Below, in pieces: positions 7,596-13,177 of a stretch of 13,177 nucleotides of DNA (the stretch's first letter is position 1; every line of letters starts with the position of its first letter). A model generated the notes under the pieces. That model was given only the letters and a program-made list of their open reading frames with translations, searched no databases and was not told the DNA's origin. Position numbers and translations under genes: made by a program. Source of the stretch: Methylibium sp031393925 (GTDB taxonomy: Bacteria; Pseudomonadota; Gammaproteobacteria; Burkholderiales; Burkholderiaceae_C); the NCBI RefSeq assembly GCF_031393925.1, contig NZ_JANMWL010000075.1, positions 1 to 13,177 of the forward strand, written 5' to 3'.

Positions 7596-9038
7596 ATGGG
7601 TGCTAAGACAAAAGTAGCGGGCTGGCTGGCCCTGGGCGCGGTGGCTGGCGCGCTGACGACCATGCAGCTGACCGCGATCGCGCGCAACCCGTCGGCACCG
7701 CTGCCGCTCGAGGAATTGCAGCAGCTCGCCGCGGTGTTCGGCATGGTCAAGAGCGATTACGTCGAGCCGGTCGACGAAAAGAAACTCATCACCGACGCCA
7801 TCAGCGGCATGGTGTCCGGGCTCGACCCGCATTCCCAATACTTTGACAAGAAGACCTTCAAGGAATTTCGCGAAGGCACGAGCGGGCGCTTTGTCGGCGT
7901 GGGCATCGAGATCGGCATGGAAGACGGCCTGGTCAAGGTGGTGACGCCAATCGAAGGCTCACCGGCCTTTCGCGCCGGGCTCAAGAGCGGCGACCTCATC
8001 ACCAAGATCGACGACAGCTTCGTCAAGGGCATGACGATGGATGCCGCCGTCAAGAAAATGCGCGGCGAGCCCAACACCAAGGTCATGCTCACGGTGTTTC
8101 GCAAGCTGGAGAGCCGCAGTTTCCCGATCACCATCACGCGCGAAGAAATCCGCGTGCAGAGCGTGCGCTCCAAGCTGATCGAGCCTGGCTATGCGTGGCT
8201 TCGCGTGAGCCAGTTCCAGGACCGCACGGTCGAGGACTTCGCCGCGCGCCTGAACGATCTCTACAAGCAAGACCCCAACCTCAAAGGCATCGTGCTGGAT
8301 CTGCGCAACGACCCGGGCGGCCTGCTCGAAGCCTCGGTGGCGATTTCGGCGGCCTTTCTTCCCAAGGACGTGACGGTCGTGTCCACCAACGGCCAGATCA
8401 GCGAGTCCAAGTCGGTGTTCAAGGCCAGTCCCGAGTTCTACGCTCGGCGCGGCACAGACCCGCTGAAGAAGCTGCCCGAGGCACTGAAAAACGTGCCGAT
8501 GGTGGTGCTGGTCAATGAAGGCTCTGCCTCGGCCAGCGAGATCGTGGCCGGCGCGCTGCAAGACCACAAGCGCGCCATCATCATGGGCAGCCAGACCTTC
8601 GGCAAGGGCTCGGTACAAACGGTGCGCCAGCTTTCGCCCGAAACGGCGCTCAAGATCACGACAGCGCGCTACTACACGCCCAGCGGTCGATCCATCCAGG
8701 CCACCGGCATCGTGCCCGACGTGTGGCTCGACGAGACCGCTGACGGCAACGTGTTCGCCGCACTGCGCACCCGCGAGGCCGATCTGGAAAAGCACATTTC
8801 CAGCGGCCAGGGCACCGAAGTCAAGGACCCGGCCCGCGAGAAGGCCCGTGAAGAAGCGCTCAAGAGGCTCGAGGAAGCCAACGCCGCCGCCAAAGACAAG
8901 ACGCCCAAGCCACTGCCGGAATTCGGCAGTGCCGAAGACTTTCCGCTGCAGCAGGCGATCAACCGCCTGAAAGGCAAGACCGTGCTGGCCTCGAAGACGC
9001 AGATCGAGCGCAAGCCCGAGGACACCAAAGCGAACTGA
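7596..9038 (+). CDS. ctpA: Periplasmic C-terminal processing protease, S41 family
   Basis: This serine protease recognises C-terminal tails of periplasmic or membrane proteins through its PDZ domain and cuts with a Ser-Lys dyad. The 480-residue product has an N-terminal hydrophobic segment (about 7-29, signal peptide or anchor) and an S41 N-terminal helical part including LEELQQLAAVFGMVKSDYVE. A PDZ domain follows (about 90-185, with GVGIEIGMEDGLVKV). The S41 catalytic core has Ser312 in GSASASEI and Lys337 in TFGKGSVQT, 25 residues apart as in known CtpA enzymes. The C-terminal tail is charged and possibly coiled. Start: ATG 7596 fits the family N-terminus and has AAGAGGA at 7578-7584, 11 bases away. 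An in-frame ATG at 7560 overlaps the -10-like box and is probably not used. It stands alone, with its own terminator. Whether it matches CtpA or CtpB by name cannot be settled here. Confidence 0.93.
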   Translation: MGAKTKVAGWLALGAVAGALTTMQLTAIARNPSAPLPLEELQQLAAVFGMVKSDYVEPVDEKKLITDAISGMVSGLDPHSQYFDKKTFKEFREGTSGRFVGVGIEIGMEDGLVKVVTPIEGSPAFRAGLKSGDLITKIDDSFVKGMTMDAAVKKMRGEPNTKVMLTVFRKLESRSFPITITREEIRVQSVRSKLIEPGYAWLRVSQFQDRTVEDFAARLNDLYKQDPNLKGIVLDLRNDPGGLLEASVAISAAFLPKDVTVVSTNGQISESKSVFKASPEFYARRGTDPLKKLPEALKNVPMVVLVNEGSASASEIVAGALQDHKRAIIMGSQTFGKGSVQTVRQLSPETALKITTARYYTPSGRSIQATGIVPDVWLDETADGNVFAALRTREADLEKHISSGQGTEVKDPAREKAREEALKRLEEANAAAKDKTPKPLPEFGSAEDFPLQQAINRLKGKTVLASKTQIERKPEDTKAN

Positions 9039-9062
9039 GCGGGACCCTTCAGACCGCGCTCC

Positions 9063-9085
9063 AAGCCCGCTCAGGCGGGCTTTTT
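9063..9085 (+). terminator. Rho-independent terminator of the S41 protease gene
   Basis: AAGCCCGC (9063-9070) pairs perfectly with GCGGGCTT (9075-9082) around the loop TCAG, and a run of five T residues occupies 9081-9085. It starts 25 bases after the protease stop and is oriented for forward transcription. It separates the protease from the MoeB-like gene, which must therefore have its own promoter. Confidence 0.93.
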
Positions 9086-9101
9086 ACTGCGCGCCCGACG
9101 C

Positions 9102-9107
9102 TATGCT
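9102..9107 (+). promoter_or_regulatory. -10-like box directly before the MoeB-like gene
   Basis: TATGCT ends six bases before the ATG at 9114, so the predicted first transcribed base is the A of the start codon. The region where a -35 box would lie is inside the terminator stem and T-run of the previous gene and has no TTGACA-like hexamer. The octamer GCTATGCT also precedes the S41 protease gene. Confidence 0.45.
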
Positions 9108-9113
9108 CGTCGC

Positions 9114-9869
9114 ATGACCGACGACCAGTTGCTTCGCTACAGCCGCCACATCCTGCTCGACGAGATCGGGGTCGAAGGCCAACAGAAATTTCTTGACGCG
9201 CACGTGCTCGTGATCGGTGCGGGGGGCCTGGGCTCGCCCGCCCTGCTCTACCTGGGCAGCGCGGGCATCGGCACCCTCACGGTAGTCGACCATGACAGTG
9301 TCGACCTCACCAACCTGCAGCGCCAGATCATCCACGACACCGCGCGCGTGGGCCTGACCAAGGCCACCTCCGCGGCACAAAGCATCGCCGCCATCAACCC
9401 CGACGTACGGGTTCGCGCGCTGGTCGAGCGGGCCGGTGCCGAGCGCCTGCACGAGCTGGTGGGCGCGGCCGACGTGGTGCTCGACTGCAGCGACAACTTC
9501 GCCACCCGCCACGCCGTCAACCGCGCCTGCGTCGCTCACACCAAGCCCCTGGTGGCAGGCGCCGCAATCCGCTTTGACGGCCAGATCTCCGTCTACGACG
9601 TGCGCAGCGCCGCCAGCCCCTGCTATGCCTGCCTGTTCCCCGAGGACGCCGGCTTCGAAGAGGTGCGCTGCGCGACGATGGGCGTGTTTGCGCCGCTGGT
9701 CGGCATCATCGGCAGCATGCAGGCGGCCGAAGCGCTCAAGCTGCTCGCGGGAATCGGCCCGACGCTCGCCGGACGGCTGCAGATGCTCGATGGCCGAGCC
9801 ATGGAGTGGACCGAGATCGGCATCGAGCGGCGTGCCGATTGCCCGGTGTGTTCGCAACGTCGATCATGA
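9114..9869 (+). CDS. moeB: MoeB/ThiF/HesA-family sulfur-carrier adenylyltransferase
   Basis: This E1-like enzyme uses ATP to adenylate the C-terminal Gly-Gly of a small sulfur-carrier protein (MoaD for molybdopterin, ThiS for thiamine), preparing it to receive sulfur. The 251 residues carry the nucleotide loop GAGGLGS (35-41), Asp59 after the second strand, the conserved NLQRQ (68-71 region), Lys83 and Asp127 in DCSDNF. A zinc tetrad is formed by CYAC (Cys170, Cys173) and CPVC (Cys243, Cys246). Cys186 in CATMGVFAPL matches the position of the active-site-loop cysteine. Length is right for MoeB or ThiF without an added rhodanese domain. The start is supported by the family N-terminus (DDQLLRYSRHILLDEIG). 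There is no Shine-Dalgarno, and a -10-like box lies six bases upstream. Neither moaD/moaE nor thiS/thiG is in view, so the choice between MoeB and ThiF is a best guess. Confidence 0.87.
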   Translation: MTDDQLLRYSRHILLDEIGVEGQQKFLDAHVLVIGAGGLGSPALLYLGSAGIGTLTVVDHDSVDLTNLQRQIIHDTARVGLTKATSAAQSIAAINPDVRVRALVERAGAERLHELVGAADVVLDCSDNFATRHAVNRACVAHTKPLVAGAAIRFDGQISVYDVRSAASPCYACLFPEDAGFEEVRCATMGVFAPLVGIIGSMQAAEALKLLAGIGPTLAGRLQMLDGRAMEWTEIGIERRADCPVCSQRRS

Positions 9870-9881
9870 GACTGCGCGGCT

Positions 9882-9903
9882 CGTGCGCCCCGCACGGTAA
9901 GCT
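9882..9903 (+). promoter_or_regulatory. -10-like box and adjoining palindrome before the LOG-family gene
   Basis: TAAGCT (9898-9903) ends six bases before ATG 9910. Immediately upstream, CGTGCG-CCC-CGCACG (9882-9896) is a perfect six-pair inverted repeat sitting where the promoter spacer would be. It could be a repressor site or a weak hairpin ending the MoeB-like transcript. No -35 consensus is visible. Confidence 0.35.
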
Positions 9904-9909
9904 GCCCCC

Positions 9910-10818
9910 ATGGAACAAAGCCACAAGGATCTCACGGCGCGCAACTTCCCTTCGGCCCAGGAGGATGTGGCCGCGACCACGCCGCCGGCCTCGCGCTACG
10001 CGGGCCCCGAGAGCGCCTACCGGCTCGCCTTCGACGACGCCGAATTCCTTTTACGTGAAGACCTGCGCCCGGTGCGCATGCAGCTCGAGTTGCTCAAGCC
10101 CGAGATGGTGCAGCGCGACCACCGCATCGAGTCGACCATCGTCATCTTCGGCAGCGCGCGCATCCTGCCGCGCGAGGCCGCACTGGAACGCATCGCCCTG
10201 GCCAAGGACACCGGCGATGCAACCGCGCTGCGCCTGGCCGAGATGCAGCTCACGATGTCGCACCACTACGAGGAAGCGCGGCGCTTCGCCTGCCTCGTGA
10301 CCCAGGCGGCCAAGCGGCTCGACCATCCAATCGCCATCGTCACGGGCGGCGGGCCGGGCGTCATGGAGGCCGGCAACCGCGGCGCGTTCGAAGCCGGTGG
10401 GCCGAGCATCGGCCTGAACATCGTTCTGCCGCACGAACAGGAGCCCAATGCCTACATCACGCCGGAGTTGTGTTTCCAGTTTCACTACTTCGCGCTGCGC
10501 AAGATGCACTTCCTGATGCGCGCGATTGCGCTGGTGTGCTTTCCGGGCGGTTTCGGCACGCTCGACGAAACCTTCGAGGCGCTCACCTTGATGCAGACCG
10601 GCAAGGTGCGCCGCCGTCCGGTGCTGCTGTTCGGCCGCGAGTTCTGGACCAAGCTCATCAACTTCGAGTTGCTGGTGGGCACCGGCATGATCTCGCCCGG
10701 CGACCTCAAGCTGTTTCACTTCGTCGAGAGCGCCGAAGAGGCCTGGGGCGTGATCGAGCAGCACTATGGCCTGGACGCGATCGACACCACCACCGGCGCC
10801 TTTGCCGAAGACACCTGA
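9910..10818 (+). CDS. LOG-family protein (TIGR00730-type, former 'lysine decarboxylase-like')
   Basis: This family has a Rossmann-like fold. Its studied members release ribose 5-phosphate from nucleoside monophosphates, the cytokinin-activating LOG reaction, and many bacterial members probably act on purine or pyrimidine nucleotides. The 302-residue protein has the diagnostic PGGFGTLDE (212-220), GGGPGVMEAGNRGA (146-159) and the conserved Arg-Lys in ALRKMHF (195-201). A further segment, TIVIFGSARI (76-85), opens the fold. About 70 N-terminal residues precede the core, so it is longer than plant LOG (around 200 aa) and shorter than E. coli PpnN (about 450 aa). The ATG lacks a ribosome site and follows a -10-like box by six bases. 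The next gene, arginase, begins 55 bp after the stop, so co-transcription is likely. Old labels such as lysine decarboxylase are misleading. The true substrate cannot be read from sequence. Confidence 0.88.
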   Translation: MEQSHKDLTARNFPSAQEDVAATTPPASRYAGPESAYRLAFDDAEFLLREDLRPVRMQLELLKPEMVQRDHRIESTIVIFGSARILPREAALERIALAKDTGDATALRLAEMQLTMSHHYEEARRFACLVTQAAKRLDHPIAIVTGGGPGVMEAGNRGAFEAGGPSIGLNIVLPHEQEPNAYITPELCFQFHYFALRKMHFLMRAIALVCFPGGFGTLDETFEALTLMQTGKVRRRPVLLFGREFWTKLINFELLVGTGMISPGDLKLFHFVESAEEAWGVIEQHYGLDAIDTTTGAFAEDT

Positions 10819-10820
10819 AG

Positions 10821-10871
10821 ATGAATCGTCCCCACACTCACTTCGTGCCCTGCCCCCCGAGGGGGCGTTGA
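10821..10871 (+). CDS. Possible 16-codon leader ORF between the LOG and arginase genes
   Basis: ATG at 10821 starts two bases after the LOG stop, and the frame MNRPHTHFVPCPPRGR ends in TGA one base before the arginase ATG. The tight spacing on both sides would allow translational coupling. The last codons include two Arg codons, AGG and CGT, which is suggestive ahead of an arginine-degrading enzyme. However, the same bases contain a repeat-like hairpin that I think explains most of the sequence, so a coding role is doubtful. Confidence 0.25.
   Translation: MNRPHTHFVPCPPRGR
10835..10867. repeat. Intergenic C-run/G-run hairpin element, likely dispersed repeat
   Basis: The stretch runs from CACTCACTTCGTG to a stem of GCCCCC (10852-10857) and GGGGGC (10861-10866) closed by CGA. 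From memory, elements with this layout are scattered between genes in Comamonadaceae genomes. The window holds only one copy, so repetition cannot be shown here. The G-run lies just before the arginase ATG and might also act in ribosome binding. Confidence 0.45.
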
Positions 10872-10872
10872 G

Positions 10873-11793
10873 ATGAAAACGCTCCCCACCCTCTCGCTGG
10901 TCGGCGCGCCCACCGACGTTGGTGCCGGCGCGCGCGGCGCCTCCATGGGCCCTGAAGCGCTGCGCGTTGCCAACCTGCAGGGCACCTTGGAAGCGCAAGG
11001 CTTCGAGGTCATCGACCTCGGCAACCTGAGCGGCCCGGGCAATCCCTGGCAACCGCCTGCCGATGGTTATCGCCACCTGAAGGAAGTGGTCGCCTGGAAC
11101 CAGGCCGTGCATGACGCCGTACACGCCGAACTCTCCGGTGGGCGACTGCCCATCCTGCTGGGCGGCGATCACTGCCTGGCGATCGGCAGCATCAGCGCGG
11201 TGGCGCGCCACTGCCGCGAGGCCGGCAAGAAGCTGCGCGTGCTGTGGCTCGACGCGCATGCCGACTTCAACACCAACCTGCTCACGCCCAGCGGCAACGT
11301 CCACGGCATGCCGGTGGCGTGCCTGTGCGGGCACGGGCCGCGCGAGCTGGTCGAGATCGGTGGCCAGGTGCCCGCGCTCAACCCGAAGTGGGTGCGCCAG
11401 ATCGGCATTCGAAGCGTCGACGCGGGCGAGAAACGACTGGTTCACGAGGTCGACCTCGAAGTGTTCGACATGCGCTACATCGACGAGATGGGCATGCGCC
11501 ACACCATGGAGCTGGCACTCGCCACGCTCGATGCCAACACCCACCTGCACGTGAGCTTCGACGTCGACTTCCTCGACGCCGCCATCGCGCCGGGAGTGGG
11601 CACCACCGTCAACGGCGGCCCCACCTACCGCGAGGCGCAACTGTGCATGGAGATGATCGCCGACACCGGCCGTCTCGCCTCGCTCGACGTGATGGAGCTC
11701 AACCCTGCGTTCGACGTGAGGAACGCGACCGCCGAGCTGGCGGTCGACCTGGTCGAATCACTGTTCGGCAAGAGCACCTTGATGCGAAAGTGA
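10873..11793 (+). CDS. rocF: Arginase (L-arginine amidinohydrolase)
   Basis: This cytoplasmic binuclear manganese enzyme hydrolyses L-arginine to L-ornithine and urea. The 306 residues are the usual arginase length. Metal ligands are all present: His100 in GGDHC, Asp127, His129 and Asp131 in DAHADFNT, and Asp230 and Asp232 in SFDVDFLD. The substrate loop SGNVHG (140-145) with Asn133 nearby, and Glu275 in MELNP, favour arginase over agmatinase or formiminoglutamase. The N-terminus (TLSLVGAPTDVGAGARGASMGPEALR) is also arginase-like. It lies 54 bases after the LOG-family gene, separated by a mini-ORF or repeat element. The start codon is preceded by a G-rich stretch (10861-10865) that could serve as a ribosome site. 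A hairpin 22 bases after the stop may end transcription. No ornithine or urea genes are in view. Confidence 0.93.
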   Translation: MKTLPTLSLVGAPTDVGAGARGASMGPEALRVANLQGTLEAQGFEVIDLGNLSGPGNPWQPPADGYRHLKEVVAWNQAVHDAVHAELSGGRLPILLGGDHCLAIGSISAVARHCREAGKKLRVLWLDAHADFNTNLLTPSGNVHGMPVACLCGHGPRELVEIGGQVPALNPKWVRQIGIRSVDAGEKRLVHEVDLEVFDMRYIDEMGMRHTMELALATLDANTHLHVSFDVDFLDAAIAPGVGTTVNGGPTYREAQLCMEMIADTGRLASLDVMELNPAFDVRNATAELAVDLVESLFGKSTLMRK

Positions 11794-11815
11794 AGCTGCG
11801 GTGGCTCGGCCTGCA

Positions 11816-11840
11816 GCGGCCGTGCAAGCTGCACCGCCGC
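11816..11840 (+). terminator. Possible factor-dependent or weak terminator after arginase
   Basis: GCGGCCGTGCA (11816-11826) pairs with TGCACCGCCGC (11830-11840) at 10 of 11 positions around the loop AGC, 22 bases after the arginase stop. No T-run follows, so it is not a canonical intrinsic terminator. It may protect the 3' end or mark it. Confidence 0.35.
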
Positions 11841-12089
11841 CGGCCAAGTGAAATGACTCAGCCCGTGCAGCACCGCGCCCTGCTGTGCAATCAGCAACAG
11901 CAAGGGAAGCACGCGGCTTCGGCAAAGCGTGCCCAGGGACATGGAGCCAAGCCGGATCGAGCGATGCGCGGTCATGGATTTGGATACGGCATTTTTACTG
12001 TGCACGACCGGCAGGCATCGATGCTGCGGGCCGACCGCTGTCACCGCAGCAAGTGCTGCCGTCGTGCTGCCCGGCGACAGCCCGCGCTG

Positions 12090-12248
12090 CATGCGCAACG
12101 CCACATCAGCAGCTTCGCGTTGGGTTGCGTTTCGTTTTCCGTTACGGTTTCGACGCAACGCGACGCCTTCATGCGGCGCACTCGCGTATTCCCACATGCA
12201 CAACTACGCAGACCGCCCAAGCAGTCATGCGCATGCGCAACTTCGCGG
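12090..12248. repeat. Three direct copies of CATGCRCAAC upstream of the amino-acid binding protein gene
   Basis: Copies start at 12090 (CATGCGCAAC), 12195 (CATGCACAAC) and 12232 (CATGCGCAAC). The last two extend to a 17-bp match with four differences or fewer, CATGCRCAACTWCGCRG. The third copy lies where the -35 box would be for the candidate promoter at 12256. They could be binding sites for a transcription factor; no known regulator is recognised. Confidence 0.4.
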
Positions 12249-12255
12249 TCGCACG

Positions 12256-12261
12256 GATAAT
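12256..12261 (+). promoter_or_regulatory. Candidate -10 box for the amino-acid binding protein gene
   Basis: GATAAT matches the -10 consensus at five of six bases and predicts a start near 12268, leaving a leader of about 64 bases that carries a good ribosome site, AGGAG at 12320-12324. The -35 position has no TTGACA-like hexamer but coincides with a CATGCGCAAC copy, as expected if an activator is needed. Confidence 0.35.
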
Positions 12262-12331
12262 TACGTCGTGTTGCAGACGGGCCCGAGCCGGGTCTGCACA
12301 ATCCACATCAACCCATAACAGGAGACACTCG

Positions 12332-13177
12332 ATGACCTGTTTGACCCAGATCGCCGCCGCCGCCTTGGCCATGACGCTTGCCACTGCGTCCTCAGTCGCG
12401 CTGGCTGCCGACCCGATCAAGATCGGCGTGGCCGGCCCGTTCACCGGCGGTTCTTCGTCGATGGGTGTGAGCATGCGCGACGGCGTGCGCCTGGCCACCG
12501 AAGAGATCAACAAGGCCGGCGGCGTGCTCGGCCGCCAGCTCGTGCTGGTCGAGCGCGACGACGAAGCCAAGAACGAGCGTGGCGTGCAGATCGCGCAGGA
12601 GCTGATCAACAAGGAAAAGGTCGTCGCGACCGTCGGCTACATCAACACCGGCGTCGCACTGGCCTCGCAGCGCTTCTTCCAGGAAGCGAAGATTCCGGTG
12701 ATGAACAACGTCGCCACCGGCTCGGTCATCACGCACCAGTTCGACAAGGAGCCCGAGAACTACATCTTCCGCAACTCGGCGCACGACAGCATCCAGGCAC
12801 CGATGGTCGTCGAAGAGGCGATCACCCGGCGCGGCTTCAAGAAGGTCGCGATCCTGGCCGACTCGACCAACTACGGCCAGCTCGGCCGCGAAGATCTCGA
12901 GAAGGCGCTGAAGGCCAAAGGCATCACGCCGGTCGCGGTCGAGAAGTTCAACATCAAGGATGTGGACATGACCGCGCAGCTGCTCAAAGCCAAGGAAGCC
13001 GGCGCCGAGGCCGTGCTGACCTATGGCATCGGCCCCGAGCTGGCACAGATCGCGAACGGCATGACCAAGCTCGGCTGGAAGGTGCCGATGATCGGCAGCT
13101 GGACACTCTCGATGGCCAACTACATCGACAACGCCGGCCCCGGCGGCGAAGGCGCGCGCATGCCGCAGACCTTCATC
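12332..13177 (+). CDS. Branched-chain amino acid ABC transporter substrate-binding protein, 3' end outside window
   Basis: This is a periplasmic binding protein of the LivJ/LivK (Peripla_BP_6, HAAT) type that delivers branched-chain amino acids or related small molecules to an inner-membrane ABC permease. The 282 visible residues begin with a signal peptide whose hydrophobic core spans about 7-25, with likely cleavage in ALA-AD near residue 25. The n-region (MTCLTQ) has no Lys or Arg, which is unusual. The mature part opens with DPIKIGVAGPFTGGSSSMGV, typical of the family, followed by GVRLATEEINKAGGVLGRQL and the hinge-region strand KKVAILADSTNYGQLG (about 170-185). The start is well supported: AGGAG at 12320-12324, seven bases before ATG. 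The frame remains open to the window edge, and livHMGF-like genes would be expected downstream. The exact ligand cannot be inferred. Confidence 0.92.
   Translation, partial: MTCLTQIAAAALAMTLATASSVALAADPIKIGVAGPFTGGSSSMGVSMRDGVRLATEEINKAGGVLGRQLVLVERDDEAKNERGVQIAQELINKEKVVATVGYINTGVALASQRFFQEAKIPVMNNVATGSVITHQFDKEPENYIFRNSAHDSIQAPMVVEEAITRRGFKKVAILADSTNYGQLGREDLEKALKAKGITPVAVEKFNIKDVDMTAQLLKAKEAGAEAVLTYGIGPELAQIANGMTKLGWKVPMIGSWTLSMANYIDNAGPGGEGARMPQTFI

Larger units (their letters stand above)
11794..12331. other. About 540-bp intergenic region without a credible gene
   Basis: No open frame on either strand resembles a protein: the longest on the plus strand (11929-12318) is Arg/Ser/Cys-rich without family motifs, and the longest on the minus strand runs antisense into arginase. 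Structure seen: a hairpin just after arginase, the palindrome GCATCGATGC (12015-12024), an 8-bp stem TGCTGCGG/CCGCAGCA (12022-12029 with 12044-12051), and three copies of CATGCRCAAC. There is also a -10-like box near the right end. From about 12110 the base composition is less GC-rich than in the neighbouring genes, as in a regulatory region. Confidence 0.6.

Noticed and set aside
6402..7838. 478-codon minus-strand frame across the ATPase and protease genes
   Set aside because: It is antisense to two genes with complete catalytic motifs and has no protein-like pattern or ribosome site.
10051..11640. 529-codon minus-strand frame across the LOG and arginase genes
   Set aside because: It is His/Arg/Ala/Val-rich antisense of two conserved enzymes, typical of a GC-rich shadow.
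11625..12203. 192-codon minus-strand frame running from the gap into arginase
   Set aside because: It overlaps the 3' end of arginase antisense and contains no recognisable domain.
11929..12318. 129-codon plus-strand frame in the gap before the amino-acid binding protein gene
   Set aside because: No family motif, odd Cys/Arg/Ser content, no convincing ribosome site, and it overlaps the candidate promoter and motif copies.
12392..12784. 130-codon minus-strand frame over the amino-acid binding protein
   Set aside because: It is the antisense of a clear LivJ/LivK-type frame with a strong ribosome site and signal peptide.
1..13177. Defence island, CRISPR array, toxin-antitoxin pair or biosynthetic cluster
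   Set aside because: No regularly spaced repeats, no nuclease, helicase, reverse transcriptase or toxin-like proteins, and every sizeable frame is explained by housekeeping or transport families apart from one small membrane protein.

Overview
The window is GC-rich chromosomal DNA. It reads as a member of the Burkholderiales (Betaproteobacteria), probably the Comamonadaceae or Rubrivivax/Leptothrix side. This rests on overall base composition, the protein families and their order (S41 protease then MoeB/ThiF-like protein), the tRNA-Arg sequence, and a C-run/G-run intergenic element of a kind I remember from that group. I see no phage, transposon, integrase, CRISPR array, toxin-antitoxin pair or secretion island. 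I do not find a convincing new multi-gene system; the unusual signals are in the intergenic DNA.

Layout: (1) 1-3795 (+) is the 3' part of tamB, an inner-membrane-anchored protein of the translocation and assembly module, cut by the window edge. (2) 3836-4324 (-) is a small unrecognised protein with two membrane segments, converging on tamB; two inverted repeats lie in its 3' end. (3) 4528-4602 (+) is tRNA-Arg(CCT), with one mismatch in its acceptor stem. (4) 4670-7484 holds a divergent pair, an FbpB-type iron(III) permease (-) and an FbpC-type ATPase (+). They share a short promoter region with overlapping -10 boxes and a 19-bp inverted repeat resembling a weak Fur box. The usual substrate-binding protein gene is absent. 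(5) 7596-9038 (+) is a periplasmic S41 C-terminal processing protease, ended by a clear intrinsic terminator. (6) 9114-9869 (+) is a MoeB/ThiF-type adenylyltransferase. (7) 9910-10818 (+) is a LOG-family protein, followed after a 16-codon mini-ORF or repeat element by (8) arginase, 10873-11793 (+). (9) 11794-12331 is about 540 bp with no credible gene but several palindromes and a short motif occurring three times. (10) 12332-13177 (+) is the 5' part of a LivJ/LivK-type branched-chain amino acid binding protein, cut by the window edge.

Functionally these are housekeeping and nutrient genes: envelope biogenesis, iron import, periplasmic proteolysis, sulfur-carrier activation for a cofactor, nucleotide/cytokinin-type hydrolysis, arginine breakdown and amino-acid uptake. 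The best cross-cutting observation is that three consecutive forward transcription units (6363, 9114, 9910) lack a good Shine-Dalgarno. Each has a TANNNT -10-like hexamer ending exactly six bases before its ATG, which is the geometry of leaderless transcripts.
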